64,000 nt of DNA from DASCOT01 sp965197275 (GTDB taxonomy: Bacteria; Acidobacteriota; UBA890; WLXD01). Shown here piece by piece: positions 19,548-28,829 of this stretch. Numbering within the stretch: position 1 is the first letter of the stretch; each line of letters begins with the position of its first letter. The notes under the pieces are model-generated. The model saw nothing but the letters and a program-made list of their open reading frames with translations, was not told the DNA's origin and searched no databases. Location of the stretch: positions 434,001-498,000 of the forward strand of contig CBDAMQ010000033.1 of the NCBI GenBank assembly GCA_965197275.1, in the 5' to 3' direction. Made by a program: the position numbers and the translations under genes.

Positions 19548-20703
19548 TCACTGCCGCTCGGTGCTCCAGTCGTCGCCCCTGCCGCGGATCTCGGCTAGTC
19601 GACTCAACGTGTCGGCGCCGCCTTCGCCCGCGAGATAGACCAGGTAGCCTGTCGACGCGTTCGGTCCGTTGGGCTTGATCTGCACTTGGTGGTGGTGCGA
19701 TGGAGCCGACAACTGACCGAACTCGACGTTGGCGCCACCGCTGTCGACTTTCGCCTGCTTGGTGCCTATCTTCTTGCGCGCCCCTTTGGCGTTGACGTCG
19801 TAGAGGGTCACCGTGACGCTGGTCGGCCCCTTGCCCGCTTCATAGTTCTGGTTCAGGACCGTGAAGGCCGCCGCCACCTGGCGGCCTTTGGCGTCCGTGG
19901 TGCTCAGGTTGGTCGGCAGGATGTCCGCCGTGAAGGCCGGTGCCTTGCTACTGCCGGAAACGGTGTGTGTCTCGAGCAGGATGACTCCTCGACTCGAGAC
20001 GGACGCCGCAGACGCCACTCTGTGTGGGGCTGCTGGCCGCGACGACGAGCGCGCACGTGACAGGCCGCTAAGATCCGCGAGGGAGGCCTGGTACCAGACC
20101 TCACCGGCACTCGCCTTGCCTCCATTGAGCTTCGCTTCCAGCTGGAAGTGGTCGCCTGGCGCCGCCAACCCCCTGAATACGACGTCGACTTCCCCCTTCT
20201 TGATACTGCCTTTCTTCTTCCCAACCTTCTTGCGTTTGCCCGCCTTGTCGACCGCGTAGACGGTCACCTCGACCTTCTTGGGGGCCTTGGTGGCTCCCAG
20301 CAGGTTCTCGTCGAAGAACGCGACGCTACCGGCCACTCCCTGATTGTCGCCGAGTCTTGAGCTACCCGGCAGGTCGACCACCCACTCGGGCATCTGGGAC
20401 CCCTTCACCGTTTTGTCCAGTCCGAGCCGTTCGACAACAGTGATTCCCGTTGTCGTGGTCGCGGCGCGGGCGCCTGCGGGCGTCCAGGCGGAAGTGGTCC
20501 GTCGCGGTTTGGGGGGGGGGGTCCTTGAGGCGGCCGACGCAGTCGGCCAAATCGACGGGGCTGAAGATCGTATGGACCCACTTACAAAACGCCGCAACTA
20601 TCAGAAGATCCGATTTGAAAGCCGGCGGAACGAGGTCGCACGTTGCCGTGCCGAACGTGGCGAATGCGATCAACACAAGAGCGGGCAGTCGTTTCGCGAG
20701 CAT
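19548..20703 (-). CDS. Secreted protein with two tandem Ig-like repeats, frameshifted at an 11-G run
   Basis: The natural product starts at ATG 20703 (MLAKRLPALVLIAFATFG, a signal peptide) and reads to LKDPPP. At the G11 run 20511-20521 (C11 on the coding strand) the frame is lost, and the rest continues in another frame as KPRRTTSAWTP to the stop at 19548. The body has two related domains of about 115 residues: VEVTVYAVDKAGKRKKVG with GEVDVVFRGL and GEVWYQASL, then VTVTLYDVNAKGARKKIG with GANVEFGQL and GYLVYLAG. I do not recognise the family. The frameshift may be assembly error or homopolymer slippage. Downstream is the amidohydrolase remnant. Confidence 0.65.
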
Positions 20704-20826
20704 GGCTTTGTTCCCGTTTCTCGAGGCGCGACGCGTGGAGCCGGCGCGTCCTCGTCAGAAGGGCGTGGCTCAACACGCCCACGACTAGCACGCCCGCGAT
20801 TATAGCGATGGGACCCGCAGCCGACT

Positions 20827-20968
20827 ACAGGAGGTCGAACGACCATCGGCCGCGCGTTCTGCGGCCCGAGGACCGACGGTGGGACGCAGTCGAACTGCTG
20901 AGCCGAGGCGTCGAAATGCCGGTCGGAAGCGAACGGACGCGGCTGAGGCGAGATGACATTCTGTTCAT
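20827..20968 (-). pseudogene. Orphan 5' end related to the serine hydrolase gene
   Basis: From ATG 20968 a 47-codon frame begins MNRMSSRLSRVRSLPTG. Its DNA aligns without gaps to the leader and first codons of the serine hydrolase at 15729-17018 (about two-thirds identity by eye over roughly 85 bases, including TTCGCTTCCG). No lipoprotein or hydrolase body follows, so it is best read as a decayed gene start that kept its promoter; a short leaderless peptide cannot be excluded. Confidence 0.45.
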
Positions 20969-20975
20969 ACAAGGT

Positions 20976-21004
20976 GCTTTGTCAGTCAAAGCTATCGAGG
21001 TCAA
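20976..21004 (-). promoter_or_regulatory. Second palindromic promoter/operator copy
   Basis: On the minus strand TTGACC (20999-21004) is followed by GCTTTG-ACTGA-CAAAGC (20992-20976), a perfect 6-5-6 inverted repeat. The ATG at 20968 begins 30 bases after the hexamer, the same spacing as the copy at 17005-17033. The differing outermost base pair is compensated on both sides (A/T there, G/C here), which supports selection on the palindrome. Confidence 0.5.
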
Positions 21005-21142
21005 GCAAATTTCACCAAGGCAGCTATGGACCCAAGCCCACGCAACGTCCTTGCGAACTGCTAGTGTCCCGCCACGGTGGGCCAGCCAGAGAAAGAACGA
21101 CGACCAACTCGAGCCAGCGGGCTGCGTCGCCACGACGGAGAG

Positions 21143-22853
21143 ATGATGAACACACCAGGTGCCATCCTCTTCACTGCTCTGGCCGCGGCTTCGGGCTGCG
21201 ACGGCGCCGTGGCCCCCGGTGATCCCGGGGCGACGACCCCGGTCTCCGCGTCGGCACTGAACGCGACGGTGCTCGAGGCGCACGTCCGCTTTCTTGCCAG
21301 CGACCTGCTGCGAGGCCGTGAGCCGGGGACAGCGGGCTTCGACATCGCAGCCGACTATGTCGAGAGCCACTTCCGCCAACTGGGTCTGAGCCCCGCCGGC
21401 GGCGATGGCGGCTACCTGCAATGGGTGCCGTTGCGGATCTCGCGGGCAGACAACGCTGCCGCGAGCATGGAGATCCACGCGGCCGACGGCCGTCGCGCCC
21501 TGGACTCGCTAGAGGACTTCGTCATCGACGCGGAGCCGGCCGCCGCCAGCAGCTCGTTGCGGGCGCCGGTTGTTTTCGCGGGATTCGGCATCGAGGCTCC
21601 GGACCTCGGCGTCAACGACTACGCGGGGCTCGACGTCGAGGGGAAGCTCGTGCTGACCCTCGTCGGTGCTCCGGGTCGCCTTCCTACCGACGAGAGGGCC
21701 CATCTGCGTCGCGACGCGACCAAGGCGCGGACGGCGGAGGCGAACGGCGCGGTGGGCATGCTGCGGGCGCACCTGGTCGGCGACGGGCAGGCCGACCTCT
21801 TTGCATTGGCGGCGCTTGGCGCCGAGCGCGGTTCGATGAGTTGGACGACCAGCGACGGCCGCGGGCACGATCCGACGCCGGGGCTGCGAGCCAAAGCGAC
21901 GGTGAGTCGAGAGACGGCCGCGATGCTATTCGAGGGAGCTGAGCGGTCCTTTGCCGAGGTCAGTGCTGCGTTCGCCGCGATACAGGCCGGCGAGTTACCC
22001 ACGGCGGAGTCGCCGGGGCGGGCCGGGGGCGGGTTTGCTCTGCCCGCCGAGGTGAGCCTGTCGCAGACGAGCCTGCACAGCGGCTTCGAGAGCCCCAACG
22101 TAGTGGCGCTGCTGGAAGGCAGCGACCCGGGACTACAGCACGAGCACGTAGTCGTCACCGCTCACCTCGATCACGTCGGCGTCGGCCGTCCCGACGCCAC
22201 CGGCGACGACATCTACAACGGCGCCGGAGACAATGCCTCCGGCACGGCGGTGCTGATCGAGGTCGCCCGGGTGCTGGCGGCGCGACCGCCGCGTAGGTCC
22301 GTTCTGTTCGTCGCGGTCACCGCGGAGGAGCGTGGCTTGGTCGGCTCCGACTACTTCACCCACAATTCCCCGGTGCCGCTCGAGAGCATCGTCGCCAACG
22401 TCAACCTCGACAGCGGCGTGTTTCTCTACGACTTTGCCGACATCATCCCGTTCGGGACGAAGCACTCGTCGCTCGACGCCAACGTCCGCAGGGTGGCCGA
22501 GCGGCTCGGCTTGGGCGTCGGGACCGACCCTCTGCCGGAGGAGGCCCTGTTCACGCGCTCCGACCACTACCGCTTCGTGCTGCAGGGCATTCCGTCGATG
22601 TTCTTCATGTGCGGCATGACGGCTCGCGACCCCAACGTCGACGGCATCACCGAGTTGCGCCGCTACGTGGCCGAGCACCTGCACCTGCCCGTCCGATGAA
22701 GTCGACCTGGCATGGGACTACGTTGCCGCCGCCCGCTACGCTGCCTTCGTCGCCGAGGTCACCCGTGACGTGGCTGACGCCGACGCACGACCCACTTGGA
22801 ACGAAGGCAACCTGTTCTCAAAGTACTTGAGCATGCAAAGTTCCGTGCGCTAG
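21143..22853 (+). CDS. M28 peptidase, exported, with PA-type insert; frameshift near the 3' end
   Basis: The start is ATG 21143 (or 21146), giving MMNTPGAILFTALAAASGC, a lipoprotein-like signal. An inserted PA-type domain covers about 120-300. Zinc ligands: His in TAHLDHVG, Asp in GAGDNASG, Glu pair in TAEERGLVG, Asp in NLDSGVF, His in SDHYRF. One frame stops at 22699, but a single extra base at about 22691 hides a typical M28 tail: reading on from 22692 gives PSDEVDLAWDYVAAARYAAF and ARPTWNEGNLF to a stop at 22851-22853. About 570 residues if corrected. It probably acts in the periplasm or on the surface on peptides. Confidence 0.85.
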
Positions 22854-22973
22854 GCTGTCGCGGACGCAGAAAGCCGGCGGCGGCACCTCCGGGTCATCGG
22901 GTGGCGCCGGTCTACCTGAGCCGTCGCCGCACCGGATCCGGATCGAACGCGCACCCAGGAGTTCCCCGAGCCC

Positions 22974-23303
22974 ATGCTAGAAGCCCTTGAGTCCCTACAA
23001 GATCGACTGGCTCCCGCCGAAGAGATCTTCTTCAGCTGGCTGCCGCGCGTGTTCGCCGCCGCCACTCTCGTCGGCTCCGCCTGGATCGACGATGCGCCGC
23101 CTCTCGGTATTGTCGCGATGGTGATCGCGCTCTATGTAGGCGCTCGCGTTGTTACGCAGTTCGGCGCCTTCGTATCTGCGGCTCCCTTCCAGAATCAAGT
23201 ACTGAAAGCGATCTTCGCACTCGGCTCCTTGGCTTTGCTCGGAGGCTCGTTCGCTATCGTCGCCATCTTCGTCGAACGCGTGGCCATGTCTGTGGTCGGC
23301 TGA
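22974..23303 (+). CDS. Small membrane protein
   Basis: 109 residues with an amphipathic N-terminus (MLEALESLQDRLAPAEEIFF) and three hydrophobic segments at about 24-45, 50-72 and 80-105. AGGAG lies about 10 bases upstream of the ATG. No recognised domain. It stands between an M28 peptidase and a convergent acyl-CoA synthetase, so it is probably monocistronic. Confidence 0.6.
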   Translation: MLEALESLQDRLAPAEEIFFSWLPRVFAAATLVGSAWIDDAPPLGIVAMVIALYVGARVVTQFGAFVSAAPFQNQVLKAIFALGSLALLGGSFAIVAIFVERVAMSVVG

Positions 23304-23374
23304 GGATCAAACCAGCGCAACGCCAACTGAGCTGACGAGGCGCTACCGGGCGGTCTCGGCCGGACGCGGTCGAC

Positions 23375-25084
23375 TCAGGCATCCGCCGCAAGGAGGCGCC
23401 TCCTGATCTCGGCACGGCGGGTCTTGCCGCTCGAAGTGGCGGGTAGCGAGGTGACGAACTCGACACGTCGAGGGCGCGCGTGTGCTGCCAGCCGCGTTTT
23501 GACGAAATCCTGCAGTTCGACGGCGAGCTCGTCATTCGCGTCGAAGCCCGACTTGAGCCGCACGCACGCGGCCACAATCTCGCCGCGTTGCGGATCCGGC
23601 AAGCCCACCACACCGGCCTCCATGACCGCTTCATGGGCCAGCAGAGTTCCCTCGACCTCCTCGGGTCCGAGGCGATAGCCGCTCGCCATGATCATGTCGT
23701 CGAGGCGGCCTTGAAAGACCAGAAAGCCGTCAGCATCGACGAAACCGGCATCACCGGTGCGTAGCCAACCCTCGCCGAGCTTCTCTGCGGTCGCCTCCGG
23801 CAGATTCCAGTACCTGAGCATGACGATCGGGTCGTCACAGTGCACGGCGATCTCGCCGGAAACGCCGGGCGCGACCTCTTGGTTGTCATCGTTGACGATT
23901 CGGACACGGCGTCCGACAACTCCCTTGCCGATGGCACCGTCCGGCGTCTCGAACAGGGCGCTGCAACCGGTGGCGATGTGATTGGCTTCGGTCTGACCGT
24001 AGATATCGTTCACGGTGGCCCCAAAGACTCTGTGGGTCCAATCCAGAACCTCGGGAGGAGAGACCTCACCGCCGGTCATCACCGATCGGAGAGCGAAGCG
24101 AACCCCCCGTGCCGGGGGTTCGGCCCGCATACGTCGCAGCGCCGCAGGGGCGAGGAAAGGACAGGTGACCTGGTGATCGGACAGGATCCTGTATGCCGCC
24201 TGGATGGAGAATCGCTCCATACTGGCAACGACTGGGCACCCGAAGTAGAGCGCCGGCAGTACGACCTCGGCCAGCGACGCAACCCACGACCACACCGACG
24301 GGGTCCAGAAGACGTCCCCCGGGGCCGGCGCGAGGTCGAAGACCATCTGGAAGCCCGGCAGGTGGCCGATGAGGACGCGATGCCCATGGAGTACCCCCTT
24401 GGCGGACCCCGAGGTGCCCGAGGTGTAGAAGAGGATTGCGGGGTCGTCGGGCCCGCTGGCCTGGCACCGGAGCTCGCTGACGTCTTCGGCCGGCGCGCTG
24501 AGCTCGGCGAAGGGTAGGGCGCCCCGAACCTTCGCGAACGAGCTCGAGTCGAGCTCTGGCTTGGGGTCGGCACGACTCGTCGCAACGGCGACGTGCTCGA
24601 GAGCGGGTAGTCGTTTCGACTTGCCCATGCCCTCCATCGCGCCGAGCTTCGCGGCCCCGGCGAGGTCGGTTACGAGCACACGGGCGCCGCAATCCTCGAG
24701 TCGGTGGGCCAAGCCCTCCGTCCCGTAGAGCGACGCGATCGGAACCGAGATCGCCCCGATCATGAAGCAGGCAATGTGAACCGACAGCGTGTCTGTGCCT
24801 TGTTCCAGAGTGATCGCGACGCGGTCGCCGACACCGATGCCGCGTTGCTGCAACCCCACCGCCAAGCGGGCCGATAGGACCTCGAGTTCCGCGAAGCTGA
24901 CGATACGGTGGCCGTTCTCTGGATCGTCCTCTATCACGGCCGGCGACTGCGGTGTCGAGCGAGCATGGCGACCACACACCGCTTCGGCGATGTTGAAGCG
25001 CTTCGGGATGCGCCATTGAAACTCGTCTGCCAGGGCCTCGTATGACCGCGTGTCTGTGCGTATCTCGGTGGGACAGTCGGCCAT
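23375..25084 (-). CDS. Acyl-CoA synthetase, AMP-binding (medium-chain/acetyl-like)
   Basis: This adenylate-forming enzyme activates a carboxylic acid with ATP and CoA. Motifs: P-loop-like FYTSGTSGSAKG, the A5-type region YGQTEANH, the RTGD motif in GWLRTGDAGFVD, GRLDDMIMASGYR, and the C-terminal catalytic Lys in SSGKTRRAEIRRR. The ending and spacing resemble medium-chain acyl-CoA synthetases. ATG 25084 is chosen for its N-terminus MADCPTEIRTD; starts at 25093 or 25126 are possible and no ribosome site decides. It diverges from the propeller gene at 25162, and the promoter for that gene overlaps this 5' end. Substrate unknown. Confidence 0.88.
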   Translation of the reverse strand: MADCPTEIRTDTRSYEALADEFQWRIPKRFNIAEAVCGRHARSTPQSPAVIEDDPENGHRIVSFAELEVLSARLAVGLQQRGIGVGDRVAITLEQGTDTLSVHIACFMIGAISVPIASLYGTEGLAHRLEDCGARVLVTDLAGAAKLGAMEGMGKSKRLPALEHVAVATSRADPKPELDSSSFAKVRGALPFAELSAPAEDVSELRCQASGPDDPAILFYTSGTSGSAKGVLHGHRVLIGHLPGFQMVFDLAPAPGDVFWTPSVWSWVASLAEVVLPALYFGCPVVASMERFSIQAAYRILSDHQVTCPFLAPAALRRMRAEPPARGVRFALRSVMTGGEVSPPEVLDWTHRVFGATVNDIYGQTEANHIATGCSALFETPDGAIGKGVVGRRVRIVNDDNQEVAPGVSGEIAVHCDDPIVMLRYWNLPEATAEKLGEGWLRTGDAGFVDADGFLVFQGRLDDMIMASGYRLGPEEVEGTLLAHEAVMEAGVVGLPDPQRGEIVAACVRLKSGFDANDELAVELQDFVKTRLAAHARPRRVEFVTSLPATSSGKTRRAEIRRRLLAADA

Positions 25085-25115
25085 GAGGTGCATGCGAGTA
25101 CCAGGACGGGCGATA

Positions 25116-25145
25116 TTGACGGGCAACGCTACTGACCACGATAGC
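25116..25145 (+). promoter_or_regulatory. Candidate promoter of the PQQ-like propeller operon
   Basis: TTGACG at 25116-25121 and GATAGC at 25140-25145, 18 bases apart, lie 16 bases before the ATG at 25162. The -10 match is poor. It sits in the short divergent gap with the acyl-CoA synthetase. Confidence 0.3.
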
Positions 25146-25161
25146 GTGATAGCTTGCTCGG

Positions 25162-26559
25162 ATGAATCGCCTCGTGCTCGGCACCGTCGGGTCAGCTCTG
25201 CTGGCGCTCATGGGCACATCCGCGGTTGGTCAAGACCAGTGGCCACGGTTCCGCGGCCCACACGCGGGTGAAGTTGTCGACGATCCGGCCCTGCCCGACA
25301 CCTGGAGCGAGACCGACAACGTCGTCTGGAAGATCGACGTTCCCGGGCAGAGCTGGAGCTCGCCCGTGGTATGGGGCGATCACGTCTTCGTCACCTCCGC
25401 AGTCAGCGCCGGCTACGAGCCCGCTCCCGTACCTGGCCTCTACGAGGAGGGACACGACTTCGGGGGGATCAAGTCATCGGCGCAGCATCGCTGGGTGGTG
25501 TACGACGTCGACTTCTCTACCGGGAAGCTGAACTGGGAGCGCCAGCTGCACCGCGGCAACCCGCCCTTCGCCAAGCACATCAAGAACACCTACGCGACCG
25601 AAACGCCGGTCACCGACGGCCGCCATCTATACGTGCACTTCGGCAGCATCGGCCTCGTCGGCGCCTTGAACATGAGCGGCGAGATCGTGTGGACCACGAA
25701 GGTCGATGTGATCGAGACGCGGTTGCAGTACGGCCCGGCTGCCTCGCCGGCCCTGCACGACGACCGCCTTTACATCCTCAACGACAACGCCGCCGGAACG
25801 TTCCTCGTTGCCTTCGACACGGCGACCGGCGAGGAGATCTGGAGGGTGCTTCGCGAGGACAACGGCGGGCCGAACTGGTCGCGGAGCTGGTCAACGCCGT
25901 TCGTATGGGAAAACGAGCTGCGCACCGAGATCGTCACGGCAGGAGCGGCCGGCGTCCGGTCGTACGATCTCGACGGCAACCTGCTGTGGCAGATCGACGG
26001 CATGTCGTCGATGACCGTTCCCACACCCTTCGCCAAGCACGGGCTGGTCTATATCAGTGCGGGCTACCCAGGGGGAGCGCTGCGTCCGGTCTACGCTATT
26101 CGCCCCGGCGCTTCGGGCGACATCTCGCTGTGGGAAGAGGGTGGCCCGTCGACAGCTTTCCCCGGCCCGCTGAGATCGTCAGAACACATCGCCTGGTCGT
26201 ACCCACTGCTCGGTCCGTACAGCGTGTCGACGCTGGTGTACGGCGACTACCACTACACGTTGCTCGACCGAGGGATGCTTCTCTGCCACGACGCTCGCAC
26301 CGGAGAAGAGATCTACGGCCGCCAGCGCATCGAGATCGGCAACGGTTTCACCGCCTCGCCGTGGGGCTACAACGGCAAGATCTTCCTGCTGAGCGAGGAC
26401 GGCGATACGTTCGTGGTGCAAGCGGGGCCGGAGTTCAAGATTCTCGGCAAGAACGCGCTCGATGAGATGTCGCTGGCAACGCCGGCCGTGGTGCGCGGAA
26501 GCGTGATTCTGCGGACGCAATCGAAGCTCTACCGGATCGCCACAGGCACTCAGCGATGA
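25162..26559 (+). CDS. Secreted PQQ-like beta-propeller protein
   Basis: 465 residues. A signal peptide (LGTVGSALLALMGTSAVGQ) precedes WPRFRGPHAGEV, the usual start of secreted PQQ-binding-like WD40-type propellers. Repeating blades carry W and G-rich motifs (VVWKIDVPG, LNWERQLH, IVWTTKVDV, EIWRVLRED, LLWQIDGM), but no dehydrogenase catalytic residues are evident, so an enzymatic PQQ role is not supported. It ends 4 bases before the next gene, with which it is surely co-transcribed. Confidence 0.85.
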   Translation: MNRLVLGTVGSALLALMGTSAVGQDQWPRFRGPHAGEVVDDPALPDTWSETDNVVWKIDVPGQSWSSPVVWGDHVFVTSAVSAGYEPAPVPGLYEEGHDFGGIKSSAQHRWVVYDVDFSTGKLNWERQLHRGNPPFAKHIKNTYATETPVTDGRHLYVHFGSIGLVGALNMSGEIVWTTKVDVIETRLQYGPAASPALHDDRLYILNDNAAGTFLVAFDTATGEEIWRVLREDNGGPNWSRSWSTPFVWENELRTEIVTAGAAGVRSYDLDGNLLWQIDGMSSMTVPTPFAKHGLVYISAGYPGGALRPVYAIRPGASGDISLWEEGGPSTAFPGPLRSSEHIAWSYPLLGPYSVSTLVYGDYHYTLLDRGMLLCHDARTGEEIYGRQRIEIGNGFTASPWGYNGKIFLLSEDGDTFVVQAGPEFKILGKNALDEMSLATPAVVRGSVILRTQSKLYRIATGTQR

Positions 26560-26563
26560 GCCG

Positions 26564-27580
26564 ATGAGTCGCCGCTGGGCGCTGCCGGCCCGGTGCGCCG
26601 CGGTCTTTGTGGCCCTGGTCTTCGGTGGCCTGGTGCCGGGTGCCGTGCCGGCAATCACTCAAGGAGCGCGCCTCCAACAGGTCGGCTCGATTCCCGTGCC
26701 GGCGGCGCCGCGGGCGGGTTATCTGGCGAGCCAGGTGACGGCGCTCGATGGCTACGCCTACATCTCGCTCGGCAAGGCCTTCACGATCTACGACGTCTCG
26801 GATCCAGCCGCGCCGCAGCGCCGAGGATCGTACGAGTTCCCCGACGAGATCTGGAGGTTCAGGATCAGCGGCTCGCGTGCGTACGTCGGCGCCAACTTCT
26901 TCGGGCTCGGCATCCTCGACATCTCGGATCCGACGGCGCCGAGGCTCGTAGGCACGCACGACACACTCGGTCAGGCCTCGATCGCGGCGGCCTTCGAAAC
27001 CAAGGTCGTGATCATCGACCACATGGAAGGCCTGGTGATGGTCGACGTCTCTGACGAAGCCGAGCCAGTGCTGGTCGGTTCCTACTACCTTGACGGCTAC
27101 GCTCGCGATGTCGTCGCGCTCGGGTCGCTGGCGTTCGCGACCGAATCGCCCAGCGGACTCTATGTGTTCGACCTCTCGAGGCCGGGCCCACCAGAGCCGG
27201 TTGGCATACTCCACGCTGCCGGCGCGCCGCGGGCGATCGAGGTGTCGTCCGCGGGTGGGGGGGTGACGCTACTGTGCGGTGCCGGCGGCGGTAATCTCCA
27301 GGTGTACGACGTGTCGAATCCGCTGGCGCCGGTGAGGGCGGCGACGTTCGAGACGCCAGGTCGTGCCGAGCACGTGGCGCTCGATGGTGCGCTCGCCTAC
27401 GTTGCCGACGGCGAGGCGGGGATTCAGATCGTTGACCTGTCGTCGCCCACGGAGCCGATTCTGCTCGGCTCCTACGAACTGGCAAGGCGGGCGCACTATG
27501 TGTCCGTCGCCGGCTCACACGTCTTCGTCGTCGCGGGCGACCAGGAAGATGCGGAAGTGGTGATCCTGAGACGGTCCTGA
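26564..27580 (+). CDS. Secreted LVIVD-repeat beta-propeller protein
   Basis: 338 residues with a signal peptide (AVFVALVFGGLVPGAVPA). It contains six LVIVD-type repeats of about 45 residues, recognisable by IYDVSDPAAPQRRG, ILDISDPTAPRLVG, MVDVSDEAEPVLVG, VFDLSRPGPPEPVG, VYDVSNPLAPVRA and IVDLSSPTEPILLG. These form a propeller often found on bacterial surfaces. It directly follows another propeller gene, so the pair may build a surface complex; the partner is unknown. Confidence 0.88.
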   Translation: MSRRWALPARCAAVFVALVFGGLVPGAVPAITQGARLQQVGSIPVPAAPRAGYLASQVTALDGYAYISLGKAFTIYDVSDPAAPQRRGSYEFPDEIWRFRISGSRAYVGANFFGLGILDISDPTAPRLVGTHDTLGQASIAAAFETKVVIIDHMEGLVMVDVSDEAEPVLVGSYYLDGYARDVVALGSLAFATESPSGLYVFDLSRPGPPEPVGILHAAGAPRAIEVSSAGGGVTLLCGAGGGNLQVYDVSNPLAPVRAATFETPGRAEHVALDGALAYVADGEAGIQIVDLSSPTEPILLGSYELARRAHYVSVAGSHVFVVAGDQEDAEVVILRRS

Positions 27581-27594
27581 CGAGCCGGCGTCGG

Positions 27595-27614
27595 GCTACG
27601 GGTCGGTCGGCACG
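27595..27614. repeat. 20-bp dispersed repeat, copy 1 of 3
   Basis: GCTACGGGTCGGTCGGCACG, one mismatch from the identical copies at 59327-59346 and 61225-61244. Here it sits between converging genes, just past the nucleosidase stop. Confidence 0.6.
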
Positions 27615-27617
27615 TGA

Positions 27618-28373
27618 TTACTCCGCCAGCGTCCGGGACGTCGCCGGCAGCGCTGCACCAAGGGCGGCCATGGTCGCCAGCGCGCGACTCCAGTCGATCC
27701 TCGCCCGCCGAAGAGCGGCAAGCTGCTGCTGCCAGCCCCCGGTGCGGTGCCCGGTGGCCAGGGCACCGGCCCAGCGAGCCCAGTGTACGGTGCCGTCGAT
27801 TCCCAGCAGCTCGTGGCGCGGCCTCGGCAGTCTGAGGTCGGCGTGATCGGAGACCACCCGCAAGGCCACGAAGGCTGCCCCGACCTCCTCGGCGGCGGAT
27901 GCCCAGCGGGCTCCCTCCATTTCCACCAGCACGGCACCGCTGGCGGCGGCCAGTTCGACTCCGGCCGCCGCATCATGGAACGGCGCCTCGACGGTGACCG
28001 CCGTGGCACTAGTCGCCGCGATCGAGCGTCGCGCCAGCTCTGCGATGAGCGCTTCGGCCAGTGGACGCGATCCCTGGGCGCTTTGCTGATGGGGCGGCGC
28101 CGGGTCGACCCAGCGGTTCACCACGTGGAGTCCGCCGGCCGCCAGGGACGGCTCGAGCGCGCCGGCGAAGCCGACGTTGACTACCAGCGCCGGACGCAGC
28201 TCCGAAAGCCAGCGACGCACAGGGCCATCGCCGCCCCGACCGACGCCGGCGACGAGGAGCGACAGCCCGCGGTCGATGTCGCTGGGCGGGCCGCCGACGG
28301 GCGGGGTGGCTGGCCCGAGGCGGAGGGCGTCCGCCTCGGTTCGCGCGGCAGTCAGCAGTAGCAGCCCGCGCAA
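27618..28373 (-). CDS. Phosphorylase-superfamily nucleosidase (MTA/SAH or futalosine hydrolase-like)
   Basis: 251 residues. The fold signature is clear: LVVNVGFAGALEP (family GxxG/GSAG position), VTVEAPFH, the ligand loop VEMEGARWA, and VSDHADL (SD catalytic Asp position). These enzymes cleave the glycosidic bond of methylthioadenosine, adenosylhomocysteine or futalosine. The exact substrate cannot be assigned. The start at 28373 is a TTG without a convincing ribosome site. It is 42 bases downstream of the cupin gene on the same strand. Confidence 0.75.
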   Translation of the reverse strand: MRGLLLLTAARTEADALRLGPATPPVGGPPSDIDRGLSLLVAGVGRGGDGPVRRWLSELRPALVVNVGFAGALEPSLAAGGLHVVNRWVDPAPPHQQSAQGSRPLAEALIAELARRSIAATSATAVTVEAPFHDAAAGVELAAASGAVLVEMEGARWASAAEEVGAAFVALRVVSDHADLRLPRPRHELLGIDGTVHWARWAGALATGHRTGGWQQQLAALRRARIDWSRALATMAALGAALPATSRTLAE

Positions 28374-28415
28374 GCGCTACGAAGGGCCTGGGTCGCCGAG
28401 CATCCCGCCGACCGG

Positions 28416-28771
28416 TCAGGCCTCGCCAGGCCCGCGCTGGCCGCAGAAGTAGCCGAGCCCGAACTCCGGCGTCGTGAAGGTGATCGTGCACCCCTTCGGG
28501 AAGTAGAAAAGATCTCCGGCCGTAGCCGTGACGGTCTCTCCGCTGTCGCTGTCGCAAATCTCGAACTGCCCGTCAACGATGAGCTTGATCTCGTGATAGG
28601 TGTACGTATAGGTCATCGCCTCGCCGGCCTTGAGGCGGAACAGCCCGGCGGTGATCGGCTTGTCGGGGTCGTCCGACACGGCGAAGTCGTCGAGGAAGGC
28701 TGCCGCGGTCTCGTCCTCCATGGGGGCAGGGCGCGGCCGAAGATCTTCCCGTGGTGTTTCATGGACGGCAT
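28416..28771 (-). CDS. EutQ-like cupin, frameshifted near the start
   Basis: The cupin barrel reads LFRLKAGEAMTYTYTYHE, IKLIVDGQFEI and AGDLFYFPKG, like ethanolamine-utilisation EutQ-type cupins. The in-frame ATG at 28721 has no ribosome site. A much better start is ATG 28771, with AGGAG 8 bases before it, beginning MPSMKHHGKIFGRALPP, which joins the cupin frame only if one base is added in the G5 run at 28722-28726. I therefore call a single-base deletion in that run. Small-molecule or metal binding is the family role; no specific ligand can be named. Confidence 0.7.
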
Positions 28772-28829
28772 GACGAGCTCTCCTGATCAGCGCGGGGAGG
28801 AGACACCATCGGTAACACTGCTGTCAGGC

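Noticed and set aside
22825..22850. A third CAAAGT...CAAAGTTCC element resembling the palindromic promoters
   Set aside because: It lies inside the hidden C-terminal coding tail of the M28 peptidase (NLFSKYLSMQSSVR), so the match is best explained as coding sequence.
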